64,000 bases of DNA from Anaerocolumna jejuensis DSM 15929. GTDB lineage: Bacteria > Bacillota > Clostridia > Lachnospirales > Lachnospiraceae. The notes under the pieces are model-generated. The model did no database searches. It was not told where the DNA came from and saw nothing but the letters and a program-made list of their open reading frames with translations. The stretch is from NCBI RefSeq assembly GCF_900142215.1, contig NZ_FRAC01000007.1, positions 1 to 64,000 on the forward strand, in the 5' to 3' direction. Below are positions 33,677 to 41,955 of the stretch, piece by piece (position 1 is the stretch's first letter; every line of letters starts with the position of its first letter). The position numbers were made by a program, and so were the translations under genes.

Positions 33677-34150
33677 ATGAATTACGTAGAAGATTTAAGG
33701 AAAATTGTAGGGCATCGCCCCCTTATTTTGGTAGGAGCCGTCGCCATTATTATAGATGACAGAAATAAAATTCTGCTTCAAAAACGTAAAACCACTTCCT
33801 ATGGCATGTGGGGGCTGCCGGGCGGGCTCATGGAGCTTGGCGAATCCACGGAAGATACTGCACGAAGAGAAGTATATGAAGAAGCAGGATTGACAATTGG
33901 AAAGCTGCACCTGATAGATATCTTTTCAGGGCCGGATAATTTTTTAAAGGTTTCAAATGGTGATGAATTCTATTCTGTTACGGCAGCGTATTATACTTTT
34001 GAAAAAGAAGGGGAAATGAGAGTGGATGAAAGTGAATCCCTGGAACTTAAATATACGGATATGTATCATCTGCCGGATAATATGGTAAAAAGCCATAAGC
34101 GGATGATAGATAAATTCCTGGAGGTATATTCTAATCCTGATAAGATTTAA
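33677..34150 (+). CDS. Nudix hydrolase
   Basis: 157 residues, GGAGAGG before the ATG. The Nudix box GGLMELGESTEDTARREVYE and EAGL is complete. The entry strands (LVGAVAIIIDDRNKILLQKR, GMWGLPGG) are typical of the ADP-ribose or dNTP-type hydrolases common in Firmicutes. It follows the esterase gene by 45 bases and is terminated at 34176-34210. Confidence 0.85.
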   Translation: MNYVEDLRKIVGHRPLILVGAVAIIIDDRNKILLQKRKTTSYGMWGLPGGLMELGESTEDTARREVYEEAGLTIGKLHLIDIFSGPDNFLKVSNGDEFYSVTAAYYTFEKEGEMRVDESESLELKYTDMYHLPDNMVKSHKRMIDKFLEVYSNPDKI

Positions 34151-34175
34151 TAACCCTCAGTTAGAGCCAAATTAA

Positions 34176-34210
34176 AAAAAGAGGGTATCCATAGGCTGGA
34201 CCCTCTTTTT
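34176..34210 (+). terminator. Terminator after nudix gene
   Basis: AAAAAGAGGGT, a 13-base loop and ACCCTCTTTTT form a stem with a T tail. Confidence 0.85.
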
Positions 34211-34256
34211 GGTGTGATGACGAAATTCTATATTTTTTAAATTAATTCTGCAAAGC

Positions 34257-34436
34257 TTAATCGATTCTCATGGAATCATTCTTTTTATGAAATAATCTGT
34301 GTTTCGTTTGCTTTACCACCAGATGCTGATAAAAGTTTTCACAGTTATCATACTTCTCGGAGGTAATCCAACTGGCGGGAGCTTTGGTATCATATTCTGG
34401 TAAATTTAAATATAAATTTGTGCTGCCAATATACAT
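34257..34436 (-). CDS. Small conserved-looking protein of unknown function (59 aa)
   Basis: A strong ribosome binding site, AAGGAGGA, sits 7 bases before ATG (34436). The product begins MYIGSTNLYLNLPEYDTKAP and continues ASWITSEKYDNCENFYQHLV, with a basic end KHRLFHKKNDSMRID. No membrane segment or signal peptide. It occupies an otherwise gene-free 440-base gap between a terminator and the pucR gene, transcribed opposite to both. I do not recognise it; the good translation signal is the main evidence that it is real. Confidence 0.6.
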   Translation of the reverse strand: MYIGSTNLYLNLPEYDTKAPASWITSEKYDNCENFYQHLVVKQTKHRLFHKKNDSMRID

Positions 34437-34596
34437 ATTCGAATCCTCCTTCTTATTTGTCAGGAATGTTGGTTGTTTCCTTACTCTGTTTATATTATAT
34501 AGTTAAATTGACATTTTGTATATAATCTGCTAGTCTGAATCTAAGTAAGAAAATTGGTATCCGCAGCACAAAACAATAGTTTTCAGGAGGATTGTC

Positions 34597-35793
34597 ATGG
34601 CAGTACGTTTTTGGGAAATGTATGAAGAAACAAAAGAGCAGTTCAAGCTTCGCATAGCGGCTGGCAAAGCAGGTATGGATACGGTTGTAAGCTGGGTGCA
34701 TATGCTGGAGGATGAAACAATCGTGTCCAGATTCCACGGAGAAGAGCTTGCTATTACGACGGGCATGAAAGCCGGCAACCCTGACTGGCTGTTAAAGGTC
34801 GTACAGGGAATGGCAAAGGATGATTGCGCAGGAATTATCATAAATACCGGAATGTATCTGAAGGAAATACCTGGGGATGTAATCCTCTGGTGTGATGAGC
34901 ATAACTTCCCTCTTCTAGAAATGCCTTGGGAAATCTCAATTACGGAACTGATTCAGGATTATTGCATGAGAATAATTGACCAGAAGCAATTTGAAAAGAA
35001 AATCAGTAAGGCCTTTCGGGAGGCAATACAGGGATATTGGAAGGAAGCCGATGTCAGGCAGGTATTAGGGGAACGTTTTGACATGGAAGGAATCTTTCAG
35101 GCTTATTGCATCTATGTGAAAAAGACCATGGAGGATGAATTTAATTATAATCAGGCAGTAATCAGGCTGGAAAATCAATTTGGTCTTTGGAAGGGGAATG
35201 ATAAAATCAATGCCTCCTATGGAATAATCCGAATGGAGGATTTTCTGGTACTTATTCTGAATAACAGCAAGGAGAAGGTATTTGCAGAACTGCCGAACCT
35301 GATACTGCAAAGCTTTTCCTACTTTACGAAGGAGCATCGGTTTTTTCTGGGAATAGGACCCAGGGCATCCCATATCGAAAATTTATCAGCAAGCTACAAA
35401 AAGGCCAGGACAGCGATGAAAATGTCCATAGGAACCGGAAAGGAGATTATCCGGTTTGATGAGATGGGATTCTTTAAGATTCTGTTCTCTGTCGAGGACA
35501 TGGATATTCTTGAAAGCTATGCCAATGAAGTTCTGGGGGCCTTGGAGGCATATGATAAGGCGCATAAATCCGACTATGTAGAAACTCTCAGAAGCTATAT
35601 TAAAAATGACCGAAGCCTTATCAGGGTGGCGGAGGATACTTATACCCATAGAAATACGGTAAATTACCGTATACAGAATATTAAGAAGATCACAGGCTGT
35701 GACCTTAAAAACCCGGAGGAATTATTTCCCTATCAAGTTGCTTTTTACATCAGGGACATGGCAAAGAAAACAATATACATAAATGAAAGCTGA
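34597..35793 (+). CDS. PucR-family transcriptional regulator
   Basis: 398 residues, AGGAGG 7 bases ahead of the ATG. The N-terminal PucR domain (about 1-125) includes AAGKAGMDTVVSWVHMLED and EELAITTGM. A GGDEF-related middle domain follows, and the C-terminal HTH_30 ends the protein: LIRVAEDTYTHRNTVNYRIQ and NIKKITGCDLKNPEELF. Family members sense purines or amino acids and activate adjacent catabolic genes. The isochorismatase-family gene 43 bases downstream is the likely target or cotranscribed partner. Confidence 0.88.
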   Translation: MAVRFWEMYEETKEQFKLRIAAGKAGMDTVVSWVHMLEDETIVSRFHGEELAITTGMKAGNPDWLLKVVQGMAKDDCAGIIINTGMYLKEIPGDVILWCDEHNFPLLEMPWEISITELIQDYCMRIIDQKQFEKKISKAFREAIQGYWKEADVRQVLGERFDMEGIFQAYCIYVKKTMEDEFNYNQAVIRLENQFGLWKGNDKINASYGIIRMEDFLVLILNNSKEKVFAELPNLILQSFSYFTKEHRFFLGIGPRASHIENLSASYKKARTAMKMSIGTGKEIIRFDEMGFFKILFSVEDMDILESYANEVLGALEAYDKAHKSDYVETLRSYIKNDRSLIRVAEDTYTHRNTVNYRIQNIKKITGCDLKNPEELFPYQVAFYIRDMAKKTIYINES

Positions 35794-35836
35794 GATAATT
35801 ATGTTTTTCATAAATTAATAAAAGGAGGATTGGAAT

Positions 35837-36514
35837 ATGATAAAAGCGAATAAAGATAATTTCTTAAAAGAAAGCGGAAAAGCTTTGGAGGAAATCTATG
35901 AGATGCTTCAATCTTTAAAAAGCATTTCTTTGGAGGAACTGCAGAAGGAAAGAACCGTGCTTATCATGGTGGACCTTATTAACGGCTTTACAAGAGAAGG
36001 TGCTTTAAAAAGCCCAAGAGTAGAACGAATACTTCCTTCTGCGGCAAAGCTGCAGAGTGCATGCCTTTTAAAGGGTTTTCCCATCCTTGCTTTTGCAGAC
36101 AGCCACAGTATGACCTCACCTGAATTTGCATCCTATCCACCCCATTGCCTGACAGGTACCAGCGAAGAGGAAATTGCAGAAGAATTGCAGCAGGTGGGCG
36201 GATATCAGCTGATTCGCAAAAATTCCACCAATGGATTTTTGGAGGAAGCTTTCAGCCGGTGGCTAAAGGAGAACGATAGAATTGATACTTTTCTTATTGT
36301 GGGCGACTGTACGGATATCTGCATCCAGCAGTTTGCAGAAACCTTAAAGACCTGGTTCAATAAAGAAAACAAAGAATCCAGAATAATCGTTCCTATGGAT
36401 TTGGTTGAAACCTATGAGCTGGGAATGCATAACGGAAATCTGGTACATGTAATGGCACTGTACAATATGACAATAAATGGTGTTGAGGTGGTACAGTCCG
36501 TTGAAGTACAGTAA
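35837..36514 (+). CDS. Isochorismatase-family cysteine hydrolase
   Basis: 225 residues, AGGAGG ahead of ATG. The catalytic triad of the family is present: Asp in LIMVDLINGF, Lys in LIRKNSTNGF and Cys in VGDCTDICIQQFAETL. A cis-peptide-type VGDCTDIC segment and the metal-less active site resemble nicotinamidase and N-carbamoyl hydrolases. An extra N-terminal helix of about 35 residues precedes the fold. Linked to pucR, it may hydrolyse an amide of purine, pyrimidine or nicotinamide breakdown; the precise substrate is open. Confidence 0.82.
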   Translation: MIKANKDNFLKESGKALEEIYEMLQSLKSISLEELQKERTVLIMVDLINGFTREGALKSPRVERILPSAAKLQSACLLKGFPILAFADSHSMTSPEFASYPPHCLTGTSEEEIAEELQQVGGYQLIRKNSTNGFLEEAFSRWLKENDRIDTFLIVGDCTDICIQQFAETLKTWFNKENKESRIIVPMDLVETYELGMHNGNLVHVMALYNMTINGVEVVQSVEVQ

Positions 36515-36670
36515 CCTTGGTACATTTTAAATATAATAAAAGTATTCCTGCCCGTAAGAAGAAGCGTGTGGTAAATTATATATAAGAATATTGCATTAAA
36601 GCATTGAGAGGTATTTATTATGCCAGGGAATTCAGAATCAATGCTGTCGCAGGTACTTTGACAGGAGGGT

Positions 36671-37204
36671 ATGAAATTGCTTTTACAAAACAGGGAATTA
36701 GTTATAAGAAATGCTGCTGCCGGGGATGCCTCCAGGCTTTGTAATTGGTGGAATGACGGCAGTGTCATGGCGCATGCCGGATTTCCCGAAGGACTGGGGA
36801 CAACGGTGGAAGAGGTAAAACAAGGGCTGTTAAAAGATTCCGATGAAGCAGGCAGGCGTCTTATTATGGAAGCAGATGCTGAGCCTCTCGGAGAGATGAA
36901 TTACCGGAACGTAGGTAATAAAATCGCAGAAATCGGAATAAAAATCTGTGAGCCTTCAAAGCAGGAAAAAGGTTATGGCACCAGGCTTCTAGCGATGCTG
37001 GTACATGCACTTTTTATGGATTTGGGCTATGGTAAAATTATCTTAGATACCAATGTTAACAACAGTAGGGCACAGCATGTATATGAAAAATTAGGTTTTC
37101 ATAAGATACGGGTAAATAAGGATGCTTGGAAAGACCAGCTTGGTGAATGGCAGTCTTCTGTTGATTATGAGCTGGAAATGAAGGATTTTGTAGATTATCG
37201 GTAG
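36671..37204 (+). CDS. GNAT-family N-acetyltransferase
   Basis: 177 residues, GGAGGGT before ATG. Typical RimJ/RimL-like pattern: LVIRNAAAGDASRLCNWWND, then EIGIKICEPSKQEKGYGTRL (acetyl-CoA loop QEKGYGT) and LDTNVNNSRAQHVYEKLGFH. Substrate unknown. It stands alone and is followed by a terminator at 37226-37260. Confidence 0.85.
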   Translation: MKLLLQNRELVIRNAAAGDASRLCNWWNDGSVMAHAGFPEGLGTTVEEVKQGLLKDSDEAGRRLIMEADAEPLGEMNYRNVGNKIAEIGIKICEPSKQEKGYGTRLLAMLVHALFMDLGYGKIILDTNVNNSRAQHVYEKLGFHKIRVNKDAWKDQLGEWQSSVDYELEMKDFVDYR

Positions 37205-37225
37205 TAACTATAACTGGCAGTTTGC

Positions 37226-37260
37226 GCGGAGTTTCAGTATTTTACTGGAACTTCGCATTT
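37226..37260 (+). terminator. Terminator after GNAT gene
   Basis: GCGGAGTTTCAGT pairs with ACTGGAACTTCGC around ATTTT, followed by ATTTTTC. Confidence 0.75.
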
Positions 37261-37394
37261 TTCATTTAATGCTAATTTATGTAAACTTTACTTCTCCTTT
37301 TCACAAAGGTGATGGCAGATTTAACATATCTTCTTTAGAGTTAGTCTTAGATGAAAATTACATAGTAAGTGTAAATCTTAGGAGGTGCAATCAT

Positions 37395-38225
37395 ATGCCG
37401 TCAACCTATGCACATTACAGACTGGGCCAGGAAGTAGTCAGGTCGTTACCGGATGAGATAAAGGAGATAATCGAGAATAACAGGGAGCTCTATAATATCG
37501 GACTTCACGGACCGGATATTCTGTTCTATTACAAACCCTTCTTTTCTAATAAAGTAAATCAGACGGGTTTTGGAATGCATGATGAACCGGCGGAAGGATT
37601 TTTTGAGTCGGCGGGAAAGCTTATTTTGAATAAATATGGGAGAGGGGCCTGCCTGGCTTATATCTATGGCTTTATCTGCCATTTTGTTCTGGACAGTGAA
37701 TGCCATGGCTATATTGATGAGAAAATTGAAAGAAGCGGTGTGAGCCATACGGAAATTGAAGTGGAATTTGACAGGGATTTATTAGTAAGAGATGGCTTTA
37801 ATCCTATCACCAAATCTCTCACGGACCATATTATACCGTCTGAAAAAAATGCGGAGATCATCGCAGAATTCTTTACAGGGATTACAAAGGAAGAAGTGAA
37901 GGAAGCCCTTGAATCCATGAAAAAGTTCAATCATATTCTGGTGGCACCCAGCAGAGGAAAGAGGCTGCTTATATACGGACTTCTCGCCATAACAGGGAAT
38001 TATAAGGAATTGCACGGACTTGTGGTAAATTATAAGGCAAATCCTGATTGCATGGACAGTACGGAAAAATTAAGAAGGCTTTATGTAACTGCTGTCCGGG
38101 AATCCATCAGATTGATTACAGCATATGAATACACCCTATGGCAGGAGGTTAAGCTGGATGCCAGATACCGTCTTACCTTTGGTTCGAAAGATACGGAGAG
38201 GGTAAAAGAGGAGGTATTCGTATGA
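37395..38225 (+). CDS. Zinc-dependent phospholipase C-like protein
   Basis: ATG 37395 is chosen because AGGAGG lies 9 bases ahead; an in-frame start at 37269 lacks this. 276 residues with the Zn_dep_PLPC pattern: PSTYAHYRLGQEV, NIGLHGPDILFYY and the metal-binding helix FICHFVLDSECHGYIDEKIE. No signal peptide is present, so it is cytoplasmic, unlike secreted alpha-toxins. Many Clostridia encode such small internal members of unknown substrate. The last 4 bases overlap the MFS gene (ATGA), so the two are translated together. Confidence 0.8.
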   Translation: MPSTYAHYRLGQEVVRSLPDEIKEIIENNRELYNIGLHGPDILFYYKPFFSNKVNQTGFGMHDEPAEGFFESAGKLILNKYGRGACLAYIYGFICHFVLDSECHGYIDEKIERSGVSHTEIEVEFDRDLLVRDGFNPITKSLTDHIIPSEKNAEIIAEFFTGITKEEVKEALESMKKFNHILVAPSRGKRLLIYGLLAITGNYKELHGLVVNYKANPDCMDSTEKLRRLYVTAVRESIRLITAYEYTLWQEVKLDARYRLTFGSKDTERVKEEVFV

Positions 38226-39523
38226 AATTCAGGCTCACAAAATTAGAAAAACATTGGGTATTATATGATGTGGGCAATTCTGCCTTTACTTTGCTGGTAT
38301 CGACTATCATACCCATTTATTTTGATTATCTTGCCGGACAGCAAAAGCTTTCCTCAGTCAATTATCTGGCGTACTGGGGATATGCGGTCTCTATTGCAAC
38401 GCTGCTGGTAGCCTTGATGGGCCCGGCTTTAGGTACCATATCGGACGGAAAGGGAATGAAAAAGCCAATCTTTTTCTTTTCCATTATATTGGGAGCGGTA
38501 TGCTGTACCGCTTTGGGGCTTACAAGCGCATGGCTGATCTTTCTGATTATTTTCGTACTTGCCAAGGTAGCCTATTCCGCCAGTCTTATTTTTTACGATT
38601 CCATGCTTCCGGATGTGACTTCAGAGGACCGGATGGATATGGTATCGGCTCAGGGTTTTGCCTGGGGGTATATCGGAAGCTGTATTCCTTTTATAGCCTG
38701 TTTGGGTTTGGTGATGGGAGGAAAGACTTTGGGACTTTCCTTGAAGCAGTCCATGATGATAGCTTTTCTTCTGGTCGCTTTATGGTGGGTAGGTTCCTCC
38801 CTTCCTTTCTTAAGGAATTACACACAGATAAATTATGCATCAAAGAGAAACCATGCGGTTACAGACGGCTTTAAAAGCCTGTTCCGGACAGTTAAGAATA
38901 TCCGCAGGGAAGAAAATATCTTCTGGTTTTTACTAGCCTTCTTCTTTTACATTGACGGAGTATATACCATTATAGATATGGCAACGGCCTATGGAAAAGC
39001 CCTGGGACTTAACAGCACAGGACTGCTGCTTGCTCTTTTATTAACACAATTTGTAGCGTTTCCCTGCTGTATTATTTTCGGCAGGCTTGCAAGAAGAGTC
39101 TCGCCCGATAAGCTGATTGGAGCCTGTATTCTGGCTTACCTTGGTATTACGATATTTGCCGTATTTATGAACAGTCAGCTTCATTTCTGGATACTGGCAG
39201 TGCTGGTGGGTATGTTCCAGGGAGGTATTCAGTCCTTATCCAGGTCCTATTATGCAAAAATCATACCAAGCGAGAAATCCGGTGAATATTTTGGCATCAT
39301 GGACATCTGCGGAAAAGGAGCATCCTTTATGGGAACAGCTCTCGTCAGTGTGGTCTCACAGTTGACCGGAAGCATTAATAAAGGAGTTGGGGCAATCGCG
39401 TTTTTATTCGTAATCGGCATTATCCTGTTTTTAAAAGCTGTTTCGGTCAGAACTGTTAAACCTGGGGATGCATCCAGTGAAAATACGGAAGAAGAGACTT
39501 ATCTGACAGAAGCAAAGGCGTAG
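38222..39523 (+). CDS. MFS transporter, UMF1/Atg22-like
   Basis: 433 residues with 12 predicted membrane helices. It opens KHWVLYDVGNSAFTLLVSTI, the UMF1 family signature (YDwaNSAf), and contains FYDSMLPDVTSEDRMDMVSA and GMFQGGIQSLSRSYYAKIIP. Family members are related to yeast Atg22 vacuolar amino-acid exporters; bacterial substrates are not established. Start overlaps the upstream phospholipase-like gene by four bases. Terminator at 39584-39620. Confidence 0.87.
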   Translation: MKFRLTKLEKHWVLYDVGNSAFTLLVSTIIPIYFDYLAGQQKLSSVNYLAYWGYAVSIATLLVALMGPALGTISDGKGMKKPIFFFSIILGAVCCTALGLTSAWLIFLIIFVLAKVAYSASLIFYDSMLPDVTSEDRMDMVSAQGFAWGYIGSCIPFIACLGLVMGGKTLGLSLKQSMMIAFLLVALWWVGSSLPFLRNYTQINYASKRNHAVTDGFKSLFRTVKNIRREENIFWFLLAFFFYIDGVYTIIDMATAYGKALGLNSTGLLLALLLTQFVAFPCCIIFGRLARRVSPDKLIGACILAYLGITIFAVFMNSQLHFWILAVLVGMFQGGIQSLSRSYYAKIIPSEKSGEYFGIMDICGKGASFMGTALVSVVSQLTGSINKGVGAIAFLFVIGIILFLKAVSVRTVKPGDASSENTEEETYLTEAKA

Positions 39524-39583
39524 CAAAGGCTGCGTGCTGTAAATATTAAAAGCTATTCACTTTCAACAATACAATATGGAATA

Positions 39584-39620
39584 AAATCAAGCCTGCCTAA
39601 ATGTTTGGCAGGCTGATTTT
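39584..39620 (+). terminator. Terminator whose 3' arm seeds the tandem array
   Basis: AAAATCAAGCCTGCC and GGCAGGCTGATTTT form the stem around TAAATGTTT. The 3' arm (GGCTGATTTTG) is the start of the first 20-bp repeat unit. Confidence 0.75.
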
Positions 39621-39950
39621 GTTTAAGTAGAGCTGATTTTGTTTAAGTAGAGCTGATTTTGTTTAAGTAGAGCTGATTTTGTTTAAGTAGAGCTGATTTT
39701 GTTTAAGTAGAGCTGATTTTGTTTAAGTAGAGCTGAGTTTGTTTAAGTAGAGCTGAGTTTGTTTAAGTAGAGCTGATTTTGTTTAAGTAGAGCTGATTTT
39801 GTTTAAGTAGAGCTGATATTGCTTGAGCAGAGCTGGTTTTGTTTGAGTAGAGCTGGTTTTGTTTGAGCAACACTGGTTTTGTTTAAATAGAACTGATTCT
39901 GTTTAAATAGTTTTAATTCTATTTACATAGCTCCGATTATTTTACATAGT
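39611..39950. repeat. 20-bp head-to-tail tandem repeat, about 17 copies
   Basis: Units of AGCTGATTTTGTTTAAGTAG lie end to end in exact 20-base register from 39611. Copies 2-6, 9 and 10 are identical; copies 7 and 8 share one change (GAGTTT). From 39811 onward units progressively diverge (GCTTGAGCAG, TTTGAGTAG, TTTAAATAG, ATTTACATAG). Every frame has stops, so it does not code. There are no spacers. The last degenerate unit overlaps the 3' end of the rsiV-like gene. Confidence 0.95.
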
Positions 39951-40803
39951 AATCACTCACTAATATATCCTTTATAGCTTCCGTAGGTATTACAAATTCC
40001 ACGATACCCATAACACCAGGTGCCACATCGTATTCATTAAAGGAGATTACTAACTTGCCATCCTTATTGAGGTAGAAATTCTGGTCAGCTGATATGGTTT
40101 TAAATCCATCTTCGGTTCCGTCTGCTATAAAGTATGTCTTTCCCTCATCCTTTGCCATTTGTTCTTTCATTTGGGAGAGGATGTTCTTAGTGATTACATC
40201 AATATAGCTGTCATCCTTAAAGAGGCTTGAAAGAGTAATTACCAGCTGATTCTTCTTATCAATCGTATCATAATGTACGCTTTGAGCACCGGAAGCGGCA
40301 ATTTCGAGCTTTTCGTTGGCCATTACCAGCAGGGAATCCGTATCCAGGATTACTTTATAATCGGTAAAAAGGGCAAGGTTTGCTTTATTCAGGTCATCGG
40401 TGCCGATTTCTTTGATAAAGTCCTTATACAGTTTCGTATTTTCCTCCAGGTATTTTTCATTCAGATGCTTTTCCAGTTCCTTATTATCAAGCCCTGTTAC
40501 TTTAGGCACCTTTACATCTGCTTCATAGTGACCATCCTTGTAGGTGTATTCTCTGAAGGTTACTACCTTCACAAGATTTCCAAGGGCCGGAACCTCTGCC
40601 ATAGCATTTGCGGCAGCGGGGCTTACATTTACAGTGATTACGAACAGTACGGCGGCAGAAGCCACACCGGTCATGATATTTTTAGTCCATTTATGGCGCT
40701 TCACCTTATCATTCTCCTTTTTTAAGGTTCTGCGGACAAGAAAGTCCAGCTCTTCCGGAATAGGTGTGTTTTCATATTCTTTTTTCATATCGGAAATATT
40801 CAT
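39937..40803 (-). CDS. RsiV-like anti-sigma factor (DUF3298 domain)
   Basis: Start set at ATG 40803 (MNISDMKKEYENTPIPEELD). 288 residues: a cytoplasmic N-terminus that would hold the sigma factor, one membrane helix (about 43-66) and an extracellular domain with RsiV-type features (YEADVKVPKVTGL, LVITLSSLFKDDSYIDVITK, FNEYDVAPGVMGIVEFVIP). In Bacillus, RsiV binds lysozyme and is cleaved to free SigV. The cognate sigma gene lies 198 bases upstream on the same strand. Lysozyme sensing here is an inference by homology. The ribosome binding site is poor (GGG 10 bases ahead). Confidence 0.82.
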   Translation of the reverse strand: MNISDMKKEYENTPIPEELDFLVRRTLKKENDKVKRHKWTKNIMTGVASAAVLFVITVNVSPAAANAMAEVPALGNLVKVVTFREYTYKDGHYEADVKVPKVTGLDNKELEKHLNEKYLEENTKLYKDFIKEIGTDDLNKANLALFTDYKVILDTDSLLVMANEKLEIAASGAQSVHYDTIDKKNQLVITLSSLFKDDSYIDVITKNILSQMKEQMAKDEGKTYFIADGTEDGFKTISADQNFYLNKDGKLVISFNEYDVAPGVMGIVEFVIPTEAIKDILVSDYYVK

Positions 40804-41000
40804 ATTTAATACCCATTGCATGCCGCTGGATTGCCTGTGGTGTAACTACAGCATCATGCGAAACTGGTTTCGCAGGCTGAAAGAATCACAGTGCGGCGTC
40901 CTTTCCTTTATATTTTCTTTCAACTTAGCAGCCATGCCTTCCCAGCATGCCGCAAGATTGGGCCTAGGATTTCGCAGGCACTTTTGTGAAAATTGCCTGC

Positions 41001-41492
41001 TTATACATCCTCCGTTAACTCCAGCTTTAATTTTTTTAAGGTGGAATAGAGGTTGGTTTTAACGGTATTTTCATTCTCATCTAATATCCGAGCAATTTCA
41101 CTGATCTTCATATCTTCAAAGAAACGCAGGATAATGATGGTACGGCTTTTGGGAGGAAGCTTATCCAGTGCTTTATGCAGGTCTATGTCCTTATAGGTGT
41201 CACCGGGCCCGGTGCTTAAATCCTCCCACTGTCCTTCATCCAGATAAGTATATTTTTTATTCTTTCTTAAAAAATCCAGGGCGGTATTGATTACAATACG
41301 GTAAAACCAGGATTTTATATAATTAGTGTCTTTTAGAGTTTTTCTTGAAGAAAAGGCTCTGACAATGGACTCCTGTACAACATCCAGGGCATCCTCCCTG
41401 CTTCTTACATAGCTGAAGGCCAGCCTGTAATAGCTTTCCTTGTTTTCAAGGATAAGTTCCGCTATTCTTTCATAAGTAGCTTGGTGTCCCAT
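41001..41492 (-). CDS. ECF sigma factor, SigV-like
   Basis: ATG 41492 is preferred because AAGGGGG lies 6 bases ahead; upstream ATGs at 41498 and 41540 are also in frame. 163 residues with region 2 (YYRLAFSYVRSREDALDVVQ, IKSWFYRIVINTALDFLRKN) and region 4 (LPPKSRTIIILRFFEDMKIS, ILDENENTVKTNLYSTLKKL). Lacks regions 1 and 3, as in ECF sigmas. With the adjacent RsiV-like gene it forms a cell-envelope stress module. Confidence 0.88.
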   Translation of the reverse strand: MGHQATYERIAELILENKESYYRLAFSYVRSREDALDVVQESIVRAFSSRKTLKDTNYIKSWFYRIVINTALDFLRKNKKYTYLDEGQWEDLSTGPGDTYKDIDLHKALDKLPPKSRTIIILRFFEDMKISEIARILDENENTVKTNLYSTLKKLKLELTEDV

Positions 41493-41955
41493 GATCATCC
41501 CCCTTAAGGTACCGGTATTTTGAAGTGTTTTTACATGCATGTTTCAGCTTCTGTATATAAGACGTATGAGGCTGTCAAAAAGTTTGGAATAATATAAAAG
41601 TTTATTCATTAAAAACAAAAGAAGTCAAAAACAAAAGATGTATGAGTGCTTTTTATAAGTATTGTATGCCGTATAGGGAAAAAGCAAGAGCAGAACAAAG
41701 AAATACAGGCTCTCTATCAGAGATATTGTAAGCATCAGGCAAAAGGATATACGTCTTGAAAAACAATTTGTTATTGCAGACAGTGGAGCAAAGAAATATA
41801 CTCTTCACGTTTTCAAGAAAATAAGTGTCAGAAAAAGTATATCACATTAGCAATGCTTATCAAAACTTTAACATATATTAATTTCATTTATAAAACTATC
41901 TGTGTTATAATGCTAACAGAAACCAAGGAAAAGCATCGGCAGGGAAAGGAAGAAT
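41493..41955. other. Intergenic region between sigV-like and purL
   Basis: AT-rich with no convincing gene. An extended -10, TGTTATAAT at 41903-41911, is the likely purL promoter element, about 40 bases before the start. No purine riboswitch could be recognised by eye. The sigma-factor promoter should lie near 41500-41600. Confidence 0.5.

Noticed and set aside
39611..39950. CRISPR array
   Set aside because: The 20-bp units abut directly with no spacers, and no cas genes are nearby; it is a simple tandem repeat.
41540..41955. Purine riboswitch before purL
   Set aside because: None of the conserved loop sequences or three-way junction could be recognised; only an extended -10 box was seen.
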